Positions 6,271 through 12,944 of a DNA stretch of 13,864 nt are shown here, in pieces. The translations under genes and the position numbers were made by a program. This stretch comes from Acholeplasmataceae bacterium UBA2284 (lineage in GTDB: Bacteria > Bacillota_I > Bacilli_A > Acholeplasmatales > Acholeplasmataceae): the NCBI GenBank assembly GCA_002345705.1, contig DDWO01000002.1, forward strand, positions 1-13,864, in the 5' to 3' direction. Below the pieces are notes generated by a model that saw nothing but the letters and a program-made list of their open reading frames with translations, searched no databases and had not been told where the DNA came from. How positions within the stretch are numbered: position 1 is the stretch's first letter; every line of letters begins with the position of its first letter.

Positions 6271-8350
6271 ACGTAAGCAATCAGTAGAACTACCTTTAGA
6301 AAAAGATCCTTTTGTAATCTTCCAGTTTATCAAGCTTGAAGGTATCAGAGGTAAAGAAAAGTATAAGAAGAGTCGTTTCGTCTCTCCTATTTTTGGCCGT
6401 AGTGTCAAGGATGTTGTAACAGTACCTTTTACGATTAAGGATACCGGAGATACCACTAGACGCTTTGATGCGTTTAGAACGAAGCCTAAGCTTACTGAAG
6501 AGGAAGCGAAGCGTAAGCACGGTAATAAATATTACGAGTTTACTAATATTGTCTCCAATAAAACTAGAGCTGAATACTTTGGTGAGTCTAGCTATGTCCC
6601 AACCAATGAAAAGGATGTAGAGGAATCACATGAAAGAAAAATAATTAGTCCAATTGGTGGACATTATAAAGATCGCTCAGCAAAACCAGATCCAATGCCA
6701 TTTAAGGCGAATCCAGAGCCTCAAAGAAGAGTAGCTTCTGTAGCACCAGTTATTGAAGAAAGAAAAGTAGAATCAGAGCCTGTAGTTGATACCTATGTTA
6801 GAAGAGCACCAGTGGATCCAAGCTCAATTAAGTCATCTGATTTTGGAACTAATCCCAATACAAATACAACACCTGTCGAACAAAAGAGATTTGAACCACC
6901 TATTCGTTTGCAAAAGGTAGAGGAAGACCATTACATCCTTCCTTCAATTAAACTTTTCTCTAAAAAGGAAAGAGATCTAAATGAAAAGCCACAATGGCTA
7001 CTAGACCAAATTGATGTTATTAACGCAACACTTTCACAATTTGGTATTGAAGGCTTTGTCAGCGGATCTAAAAAAGGACCTACAGTTACAAGATATGAAG
7101 TATCCTTAGATCCAGGTGTCAACGTTAAAAGAATTTTAAGTATTCAAGATAATTTAATGATGAATCTAGCTTCACAATCCTTGCGTATTGAAGCACCAGT
7201 TCCTGGTAAACCATACGTAGGACTTGAAGTACCAAACTATAAGCCTGAAATCGTTGCTTTCGGTAATGTTGTCGATACAAAGGAATTCCTTGATGATATG
7301 GATCACCCATTAAAGATTGCCTTAGGTGTTGATATTGATGGTGAAAACATTTATGTTGACATTCAATCCATGCCTCATGGATTGATTGCGGGTGCCACCA
7401 ACTCTGGTAAGAGTGTTTGTGTTAACACAGTGCTTGTAAGCCTACTTCTTAAGAACTCACCTAAGGATTTAAAAATGATTTTAATCGATCCTAAAATGGT
7501 TGAGCTTACACCTTATAACGATCTACCACATTTGATTACACCGGTAATTACCGATGTGAAAATGGCTGCTGCAGCATTAAATTGGGCAGTGAATGAAATG
7601 GAAAAAAGATATCAAACCTTCGCGAATAGTCGTTCAAGAGATATCAAGTCATTCAATGACAATGTCAAGCGTGGACTTGTAGATTTAGAAAAAATGCCAT
7701 TCATCGTTATCGTAATTGATGAGTTAGCAGATTTAATGGCAGTTGCTGCTCACGAGGTTGAAGATGCCATTCAAAGACTTACACAAAAGGCTAGAGCTGC
7801 AGGTATTCATTTATTAGTTGCAACGCAAAGACCATCAACGGATGTTGTCAAGGGAACGATTAAGTCAAACATTCCAGCAAGAATTGCATTTAAGGTAGCT
7901 TCCTTCGTGGATTCTACAACCATCCTTGATGGAGCAGGTGCTGAAGCACTACTCGGTAAAGGGGATATGCTTCTCAAGAGAAGTGATCGCACACATCGTT
8001 TACAGGGTGCATTTATACCTGATGAAGAAATTTATGCAGTTACTGATTTTATTAGAAAACAAAGTGGTGGATCGAACTACGTCTTTGAGCATGATGCTTT
8101 AAAACAACAAGCAAGAGCTAGAGAAGCAGTTAATGATGAATTATTCCATGATGTTGCATATTTTGTTGTTGAATCAGGAAATGCTTCGATTAATTCCATT
8201 CAAAAGGAATTCACCATTGGCTTTAATAGAGCACAAAAACTTGTTGAAATGCTAGAGGAATATGAAATTGTAGCACCTAATCAAGGAACGAAGGCAAGAG
8301 AAGTTTTAGTAACTATCTCTGAGCTAAACGATATTTTAGCAGATTTATAA
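6263..8350 (+). CDS. ftsK: Soluble FtsK/SpoIIIE-family DNA translocase (SftA-like)
   Basis: A hexameric ATP-driven pump that moves double-stranded DNA, typically clearing chromosome from the closing septum and aligning the terminus. The 695-residue product has a long basic, then low-complexity N-terminal region (about 1-230), an alpha/beta motor core from about 235 to 600, and a C-terminal winged-helix gamma domain at about 628-692 (DVAYFVVESGNASINSIQKE). The Walker A GATNSGKS is at 377-384 and the Walker B is FIVIVIDE with Asp486/Glu487; ATQRPSTDV and RIAFKV follow as expected. No membrane segment exists anywhere, unlike FtsK and SpoIIIE but like Bacillus SftA. The start at ATG 6263 is chosen because AGAGGA (6249-6254) lies 8 bases before it; an upstream in-frame ATG at 6221 would overlap the previous gene by 50 bases without a ribosome site. 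The chosen start overlaps that gene by 8 bases. Confidence 0.92.
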   Translation: MSKRKQSVELPLEKDPFVIFQFIKLEGIRGKEKYKKSRFVSPIFGRSVKDVVTVPFTIKDTGDTTRRFDAFRTKPKLTEEEAKRKHGNKYYEFTNIVSNKTRAEYFGESSYVPTNEKDVEESHERKIISPIGGHYKDRSAKPDPMPFKANPEPQRRVASVAPVIEERKVESEPVVDTYVRRAPVDPSSIKSSDFGTNPNTNTTPVEQKRFEPPIRLQKVEEDHYILPSIKLFSKKERDLNEKPQWLLDQIDVINATLSQFGIEGFVSGSKKGPTVTRYEVSLDPGVNVKRILSIQDNLMMNLASQSLRIEAPVPGKPYVGLEVPNYKPEIVAFGNVVDTKEFLDDMDHPLKIALGVDIDGENIYVDIQSMPHGLIAGATNSGKSVCVNTVLVSLLLKNSPKDLKMILIDPKMVELTPYNDLPHLITPVITDVKMAAAALNWAVNEMEKRYQTFANSRSRDIKSFNDNVKRGLVDLEKMPFIVIVIDELADLMAVAAHEVEDAIQRLTQKARAAGIHLLVATQRPSTDVVKGTIKSNIPARIAFKVASFVDSTTILDGAGAEALLGKGDMLLKRSDRTHRLQGAFIPDEEIYAVTDFIRKQSGGSNYVFEHDALKQQARAREAVNDELFHDVAYFVVESGNASINSIQKEFTIGFNRAQKLVEMLEEYEIVAPNQGTKAREVLVTISELNDILADL

Positions 8351-8374
8351 GATTATTAAATTAAGGATGAGGTC

Positions 8375-9277
8375 ATGACATTAAAGAAAGCCTATCAAAC
8401 ATTAATCATCACTGTAATTCTTATGATGTTAACCATCATTCTTTACGCGTTAAGAGTTACGAGATTAAAATTAGATTGGGGGATGACCGGTTTTGTTATA
8501 GCCGCGATTCTCTCCTTGTTTTCTGTTGTCTTCGCAATCCATCAAAACAAGCATTTAAAGGATATTAAACAATCCAATTGGATTTCAAAGCATCGATTTG
8601 AAATCCTCGATTGGTTTACATTCTTAAGTGTTTCATTAATGGGTATTTTCGTTTTATTTCTATTCTTTATCTTACCTTCTGATGTTTCACAGGGGTCGAT
8701 GACACCAACATTAGAGGATGGAAATAGAATCATTGTCTATCATTTTAAATATGAACCAAAGCTAGATGATATTGTAATCATCAAGATTACTCAAGATGAA
8801 TTTCCTGAATTAAATGATTCATATTTTTATAAGAAGAAAACAGTTTGTCCTCTCGTTTTCAAATTTTTAAATAACGATTGTGTAACGACAATTGTTTTAG
8901 ATGATACCAATAGTCCAGTCATGCTTGATGCTATTTACTTTGTAAAAAGAGTTGCAGGTGTTGAAGGGGATCTCATAACTTTTATAGAAGCTGAAGATTA
9001 TGCAGTAGATTTTATTGAACAAAATAAGCGATATCATATTTCAATTAATGGCACGATCTATCAAAACCCTTATAATGAAATCTATGAATTTACCTATCTT
9101 CAAAAAGCAATTATTCAAGAGGGGTTAATCGCTAACAAGCTACCAGAAAACAAGCTTTTAGTTTTTGGTGATAACAAAAATAATTCAACAGATTCCAAAA
9201 ATTTTGGAGTTGTTGAAAATAGTAGTATTATGGGTAAAGTCATTTTCAAGCTTTCTCCATTCGGAGGTGTAAAATGA
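8375..9277 (+). CDS. lepB: Signal peptidase I with extended N-terminal membrane region
   Basis: Removes signal peptides from exported proteins at the outer face of the membrane. The Ser/Lys dyad is visible: box B QGSMTPTL with Ser108, and box D FVKRVAGVEGD with Lys191, where the usual LPGD reads VEGD. Box C is DDIVII (131-136) and box E is GDNKNNSTDSKNFG from 266. The 300-residue protein is longer than Bacillus SipS for two reasons. It has three hydrophobic segments before the active site (about 9-27, 37-56 and 79-101) rather than one. It also has an insertion of roughly 40 residues between boxes C and D, with Cys158 and Cys169, which could form a disulfide. AAGGA (8363-8367) lies 7 bases before the ATG, and the gap to ftsK is 24 bases with no terminator. 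Its TGA overlaps the rbgA start. Confidence 0.92.
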   Translation: MTLKKAYQTLIITVILMMLTIILYALRVTRLKLDWGMTGFVIAAILSLFSVVFAIHQNKHLKDIKQSNWISKHRFEILDWFTFLSVSLMGIFVLFLFFILPSDVSQGSMTPTLEDGNRIIVYHFKYEPKLDDIVIIKITQDEFPELNDSYFYKKKTVCPLVFKFLNNDCVTTIVLDDTNSPVMLDAIYFVKRVAGVEGDLITFIEAEDYAVDFIEQNKRYHISINGTIYQNPYNEIYEFTYLQKAIIQEGLIANKLPENKLLVFGDNKNNSTDSKNFGVVENSSIMGKVIFKLSPFGGVK

Positions 9278-10134
9278 TGAAACAAATTCAGTGGTTTCCT
9301 GGCCACATGTTCAAATCGCTTAGACAAATAAGAGAAAAAATATCGATTATGGATATTGTTTTAGTCCTCGTAGATTCAAGACTACCATTATCTTCAATCA
9401 ATCCTGAATTATTTAAAATCATTAGTCATAAACCCAAGGTAATGCTCTTTAACAAAATGGATTTAGCTGATGAGAATGTTTTAAATGAATGGGTGAATTA
9501 TTATCAAAAGGAAGGATTCGCAACCTTAAAGATTGATTCGGTCACAGGAAAAAATGTTAATAAAATACATCCTTTATGTCAAGAGGTCCTAAAGGAAAAA
9601 CTAGAGCGTGAAAAAAGTAAAGGGCTTAAACCAAGACCCTTACGTACGATGATTTTAGGTATTCCTAATGTTGGTAAATCAACATTGATTAATCAACTTT
9701 CGAAATCCAGTGCAACCAAAACAGGAAACACTCCTGGAGTAACGAAGGCTCAGCAATGGATTAAGCTTGGTGAAAATTTTGAATTACTGGATACTCCAGG
9801 TGTATTATGGCCTAAGTTTGAAGACCCAATTGTAGGCTATCATCTAGCAATCACTGGTGCGATTAAGGATAAAATATTACCTGAGGATGATGTAGTTCAA
9901 TATGCAGTCAAGTTCCTAAAGAAATATTACCCCAATCGCTTAAAAGATCGATACGGTATTAATATAGAAAGTGATTATGTCGAAACGCTAGATACAATCG
10001 GTAGACTTAGAGGTTGTCTAATTAAAAATGGTGAGATTGATTACTCAAGAGTTTACACGATCATCTTAACCGATATTAGAAATAAAATGCTTGGAGGTTT
10101 ATCTTTTGACAGACTTAGTGATGTATCAATATGA
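9274..10134 (+). CDS. rbgA: Ribosome biogenesis GTPase RbgA (YlqF)
   Basis: A cytoplasmic GTPase that acts late in assembly of the 50S ribosomal subunit. The 286-residue length is normal. The G motifs are circularly permuted as in the YlqF/YawG family: G4 NKMD at 60-63 comes first, then G1 GIPNVGKST at 129-137, the G2 region GNTPGVTKAQQW at 151-162, and G3 DTPG at 173-176. The N-terminal FPGHM (8-12) is the family signature, and a helical C-terminal RNA-binding domain follows from about 195. GGAGG (9263-9267), inside the end of lepB, lies 6 bases before ATG 9274; a second ATG at 9277 is equally possible and would shorten the protein by one residue. The gene overlaps lepB by 4 bases and rnhB by 29. 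The rbgA-rnhB order is the one known from Bacillus. Confidence 0.96.
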   Translation: MMKQIQWFPGHMFKSLRQIREKISIMDIVLVLVDSRLPLSSINPELFKIISHKPKVMLFNKMDLADENVLNEWVNYYQKEGFATLKIDSVTGKNVNKIHPLCQEVLKEKLEREKSKGLKPRPLRTMILGIPNVGKSTLINQLSKSSATKTGNTPGVTKAQQWIKLGENFELLDTPGVLWPKFEDPIVGYHLAITGAIKDKILPEDDVVQYAVKFLKKYYPNRLKDRYGINIESDYVETLDTIGRLRGCLIKNGEIDYSRVYTIILTDIRNKMLGGLSFDRLSDVSI

Positions 10135-10723
10135 AAATGAATTGTATAACAGTGGATTTACCTATATAGCAGGTGTAGATGAAGCCGGAAGAGGACCATT
10201 GGCAGGACCTGTAGTTGCTGCTGCAGTTATATTAAAAAAAGGAGCAATCCTTAAATATACAAATGATTCTAAGCAATTAACTGAAAAACAAAGAGATAAA
10301 GCATTAATTGAAATCAAAGAAAATGCACTCGCTATAGGTATTGGAATATCATCAGTTGAAGAAATTGATTTGATTAATATATATAGAGCAAGCAGAGAAG
10401 CAATGCAATCTGCTATCAATCAATTAAAGATAAAACCAGAGTTTTTATTAATTGATGCAATGCCAATGGAAATTGACATTCCATTAAAAAGTATCATTAA
10501 AGGAGATACACTATCGATATCGATTGCTGCAGCATCGATTGTTGCTAAGACAACAAGAGATGCTTATATGATGGAAATGGATAAGGTATTCCCAGAGTAT
10601 GGATTTAAGAATCATAAGGGCTATGGTACAAAGGAACATTTAGAAGCAATTCAAAAATATGGAATTACCCCAATTCACCGTAAAACATATGAACCTGTAA
10701 AATCAATGCTAAAAAAGAAGTAA
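10106..10723 (+). CDS. rnhB: Ribonuclease HII
   Basis: Cleaves the RNA strand of RNA-DNA hybrids and nicks at single ribonucleotides left in DNA. The 205-residue product carries the family signature GVDEAGRGPLAGPV with catalytic Asp25 and Glu26, a third acidic residue Asp117 in LLIDAM, and Asp152 in KTTRDAYM after the SIAAASIVAK stretch. The start is probably the unusual TTG at 10106: GGAGG (10093-10097) lies 8 bases before it, whereas the first in-frame ATG (10121) is 23 bases away from that site, and the TTG at 10091 lies before it. With this start the gene overlaps rbgA by 29 bases. It is the last gene of its operon; the stop codon lies within the terminator hairpin. Confidence 0.95.
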   Translation: MTDLVMYQYENELYNSGFTYIAGVDEAGRGPLAGPVVAAAVILKKGAILKYTNDSKQLTEKQRDKALIEIKENALAIGIGISSVEEIDLINIYRASREAMQSAINQLKIKPEFLLIDAMPMEIDIPLKSIIKGDTLSISIAAASIVAKTTRDAYMMEMDKVFPEYGFKNHKGYGTKEHLEAIQKYGITPIHRKTYEPVKSMLKKK

Positions 10724-10739
10724 CGCACTTCTTTTTTTT
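10711..10739 (+). terminator. Intrinsic terminator overlapping the rnhB stop codon
   Basis: AAAAAAGAAGT (10711-10721) pairs with ACTTCTTTTTT (10727-10737) around a 5-base loop, and the T run extends to 10739. The rnhB TAA (10721-10723) is inside the hairpin. This closes the operon that begins at about 5474. Confidence 0.85.
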
Positions 10740-10760
10740 ATGAATAAATAATAAAAACTG

Positions 10761-10774
10761 TGTAAGCGATTACT
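10761..10774 (+). promoter_or_regulatory. Possible cre-like operator upstream of topA
   Basis: TGTAAGCGATTACT matches 13 of 14 positions of the CcpA cre consensus TGWAANCGNTNWCA, with only the last base different. It contains the perfect inverted repeat GTAA-GCGA-TTAC. It lies about 112 bases before the topA -35, just after the rnhB terminator, which is a poor position for classic repression. The call is tentative. The rest of the 213-base gap (10724-10936) is very AT-rich and shows no coding potential. Confidence 0.3.
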
Positions 10775-10885
10775 TATTTTCAATTCAAAATTAAAGCATT
10801 TTTCACATATTTTAACTACCATAAAGTAGGGAAAAAATCATATATATTTAAATAATATATATAAAAAATTATCTTTACTTTCTTC

Positions 10886-10913
10886 TTGACATAGAAAATT
10901 ATTACACTATAAT
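10886..10913 (+). promoter_or_regulatory. Consensus sigma-A promoter of topA
   Basis: A perfect -35 TTGACA (10886-10891), a 16-base spacer and a perfect -10 TATAAT (10908-10913). Transcription would start near 10920, leaving a leader of about 17 bases with the ribosome site GGAG (10926-10929). The upstream sequence is strongly AT-rich (near-palindromic TATATATTTAAATAATATAT around 10841-10860), which could act as an UP element. Confidence 0.85.
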
Positions 10914-10936
10914 TGTAATGGAAATGGAGTGTTGTC

Positions 10937-12721
10937 ATGAATAAGAAATTAATCATCGTTGAGTCACCATCTAAATCGAAGACCATAGCTAGTTACGTCG
11001 GACCCGATGTAATTGTTTTATCTTCAAAGGGGCATGTAAGAGATTTAGCAACTTCAGGTGTTGATGGACTTGGGCTTGATTTAAAAAACAATTTCGCTCC
11101 ACATTATAAAATCATACCTACAAAACAAGCATTAGTTAAGGAATTAATAGCTAAGGCTAAGGGAAGAGACGTTTTAATTGCAACTGACCCTGATAGAGAA
11201 GGGGAAGCAATCGGCTGGCATTTAGCTGAGCTTCTTGGTCTAGATCCAGAAGCAAGTAACCGTATTGTTTTTAGAGAAATCACAAAGCCTGCAATACTTG
11301 AAGCATTAAACCATCCAAGACCTATTGATTCACATCTAGTTTATTCTCAGGAATTTAGACGCATATTAGATAGAATCATTGGCTTTAAGCTTTCAAAGCT
11401 ATTACAGTCTAAAATTAAGAGTAAATCAGCAGGGCGTGTTCAATCGGTTGCTTTAAAGTTAATTGTTGATTTAGAGCATGAGATTGAAGCATTTATTCCT
11501 GAAACCTATTATGAAATTGAAGCAACCTTTCATCATTTAAAGGCTGACTATATTATCCCTGATAAAAAAAGACTTGGTAAGGATGAAGCGGATTTAATCG
11601 TTAAGGAATCAACCAATCCATTCATCGTTAAGGATATTCAAGTCAAGGAATCCAGAAGAAATTCTAAACCTCCATTTATTACCTCTACTTTACAGCAGGA
11701 TGCGATATCAAGCTTAGGCATGAGTGCGAGTCGTGCAATGATGGTTGCACAAGCACTTTACGAAGGTAAAGAAATTGGTGGCGAGCTTGTTGGTTTAATC
11801 ACCTATATGAGAACGGACTCAAATCGACTTGCTGAACCATTCGTTCACGAAGCACAGTCTTATATAGAAAAGAACTTTGGTAAAAATTACTTAGGAAAAT
11901 ACACTGTATCTACCAAAGCGAATGCGCAGGATGCACATGAAGCTATCCGTCCAACCTCTATTGATAGAACACCGGAATCATTGGAATCCTATTTATCTAA
12001 GGATGAACTAAGACTTTATAAGCGTATCTATAATCGCGCTGTAGCATCTCTAATGGCACCAGCAGTATTTGATATTACAAAGGTTACATTATCCACTAAT
12101 GGACATGACTATTTAGTTGAAGGTTCTGTTGAAAAGTTTGAAGGTCACTTAAAGATGTATAGTGAAACCAAGAATAAAGATAAGATACTACCTAAAATGG
12201 AATTAAATCAAGAATTGAATGCAAAGGATGTATTATCGATTGAAAAGGTAACGACACCTAAAACAAGATATTCTGAAGCAACCTTAATTAAGGAATTAGA
12301 ATCTCTAGGCATTGGTAGACCATCTACCTATGCTCAAATCATTCAAACCTTAAAGAGTAGAGATTATGTAGAAATAGAAGAAAAGAGATTTAAGCCTACG
12401 AAGCAAGGAAGACTGACCGCAGAGCAGCTTGATCTATTCTTTAACAAAATCATTAATGTTGAATACACATCTAAAATGGAAACTGTATTAGATGAAATTG
12501 CCGATGGTAAACAAAAGGGTTCACATTTAATTTCTAAGTTCTATCATTCTTTTATTCCTCTTGTAGATATCGCTCAAAAGGATATGAAGAAGATTGGAGC
12601 TAAGGAAACTGGCGAAAGCTGTCCTGTTTGCGGTAAACCTCTAGTCATTAGAAAAAGCAAATATGGTGAATTCACGGCATGTAGTGGGTTTCCATCCTGT
12701 AAATATGTGAAAAAAGACTAA
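10937..12721 (+). CDS. topA: DNA topoisomerase I (type IA), short form
   Basis: Relaxes negative supercoils by cutting and rejoining one DNA strand. The 594-residue product starts with the Toprim domain: the VESPSK motif with Glu9, and DPDREGEAIGW with Asp84, Asp86 and Glu88 for metal binding. FREITKPAI follows at 112-120. The catalytic tyrosine is Tyr290 in GLITYMRTDSNRL, with Arg292 beside it. GIGRPSTYAQI near 455 and AQDAHEAIRPT mark the rest of the core. The C-terminus keeps one Topo_C zinc finger (Cys562, Cys565, Cys582, Cys588), whereas many Bacillota TopA proteins are near 690 residues with several such units, so this one is shortened at its C-terminal end. GGAG (10926-10929) lies 7 bases before the ATG. 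It stands alone, with its own promoter. No hairpin directly follows its stop, so the first strong downstream terminator is at 12847. Confidence 0.97.
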   Translation: MNKKLIIVESPSKSKTIASYVGPDVIVLSSKGHVRDLATSGVDGLGLDLKNNFAPHYKIIPTKQALVKELIAKAKGRDVLIATDPDREGEAIGWHLAELLGLDPEASNRIVFREITKPAILEALNHPRPIDSHLVYSQEFRRILDRIIGFKLSKLLQSKIKSKSAGRVQSVALKLIVDLEHEIEAFIPETYYEIEATFHHLKADYIIPDKKRLGKDEADLIVKESTNPFIVKDIQVKESRRNSKPPFITSTLQQDAISSLGMSASRAMMVAQALYEGKEIGGELVGLITYMRTDSNRLAEPFVHEAQSYIEKNFGKNYLGKYTVSTKANAQDAHEAIRPTSIDRTPESLESYLSKDELRLYKRIYNRAVASLMAPAVFDITKVTLSTNGHDYLVEGSVEKFEGHLKMYSETKNKDKILPKMELNQELNAKDVLSIEKVTTPKTRYSEATLIKELESLGIGRPSTYAQIIQTLKSRDYVEIEEKRFKPTKQGRLTAEQLDLFFNKIINVEYTSKMETVLDEIADGKQKGSHLISKFYHSFIPLVDIAQKDMKKIGAKETGESCPVCGKPLVIRKSKYGEFTACSGFPSCKYVKKD

Positions 12722-12744
12722 ATTGAACACCAATACAAAAATAC

Positions 12745-12773
12745 TTTACAAACGATTTAAAAAGTGATAATAT
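12745..12773 (+). promoter_or_regulatory. Promoter of the topA-tpx intergenic RNA
   Basis: TTTACA (12745-12750, five of six consensus bases), a 17-base spacer, and TAATAT (12768-12773) with an extended -10 TG at 12765-12766. The predicted start is near G12780, the first base of a hairpin. No open reading frame with a ribosome site follows before the terminator at 12847, so it appears to drive a non-coding transcript. Confidence 0.65.
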
Positions 12774-12779
12774 GATTAT

Positions 12780-12885
12780 GCATCTACCTCTATAGATGCT
12801 ATTTATCCCCTATTTACGTGTACTACAGTGCACAAAATCCCCTGAAGAGGTCCGCCATACTTTATATGGTGGACCTCATTTTATT
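12780..12885 (+). ncRNA. Candidate structured small RNA or tpx leader between topA and tpx
   Basis: About 105 nt with a promoter in front and a terminator at the end. Hairpin 1 pairs GCATCTA (12780-12786) with TAGATGC (12793-12799), with the C-rich loop CCTCTA. Hairpin 2 pairs GTGTAC (12818-12823) with GTGCAC (12828-12833), using one G-U pair and a TACA loop. Hairpin 3 is the terminator. The single-stranded linkers on both sides of hairpin 2 each carry an identical ATCCCCT (12805-12811 and 12837-12843). I do not recognise the RNA as a tRNA, SRP RNA, 6S RNA, T-box or common riboswitch. Repeated unpaired C-rich motifs resemble those of Bacillota regulatory RNAs such as RsaE/RoxS, which pair with ribosome sites, but that link is inference. 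The alternative is a cis-acting attenuator for tpx, whose ATG lies 60 bases downstream. Confidence 0.55.
12847..12885 (+). terminator. Strong intrinsic terminator of the intergenic RNA
   Basis: GAGGTCCGCCATA (12847-12859) pairs with TATATGGTGGACCTC read from 12865 to 12877, giving 13 bp with one G-U pair and a 5-base loop. The tail is ATTTTATT, a broken T tract. It would also stop any topA read-through before tpx. Confidence 0.75.
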
Positions 12886-12912
12886 AGCATTATTTATAAA
12901 TCATGATATAAT
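12884..12912 (+). promoter_or_regulatory. Extended -10 promoter of tpx
   Basis: TGaTATAAT at 12904-12912 is a perfect extended -10. TTAGCA (12884-12889), 17 bases upstream, matches four of six -35 positions and overlaps the tail of the preceding terminator. Transcription would start near 12919, with a leader of about 26 bases. Confidence 0.72.
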
Positions 12913-12944
12913 ATTCATGAACGAAAATATAAGGAAGTGTGAAC

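Noticed and set aside
10838..10865. AT-rich near-palindrome before topA as a replication origin or regulatory hairpin
   Set aside because: It is a simple TA-rich run with no DnaA-box cluster or stable stem; an UP-element-like or composition effect explains it.
12780..12885. A known riboswitch, T-box, SRP RNA, 6S RNA or tRNA
   Set aside because: None of the conserved cores I can recall (for example the T-box AGGGTGGNACCGCG or the SRP GGAA tetraloop region) is present, and no cloverleaf can be drawn. It is left as an unassigned structured RNA.
12939..12944. GTG at 12939 as the tpx start
   Set aside because: It is one base from the AAGGAAG ribosome site, too close to be used; ATG 12945 has a 7-base spacing.
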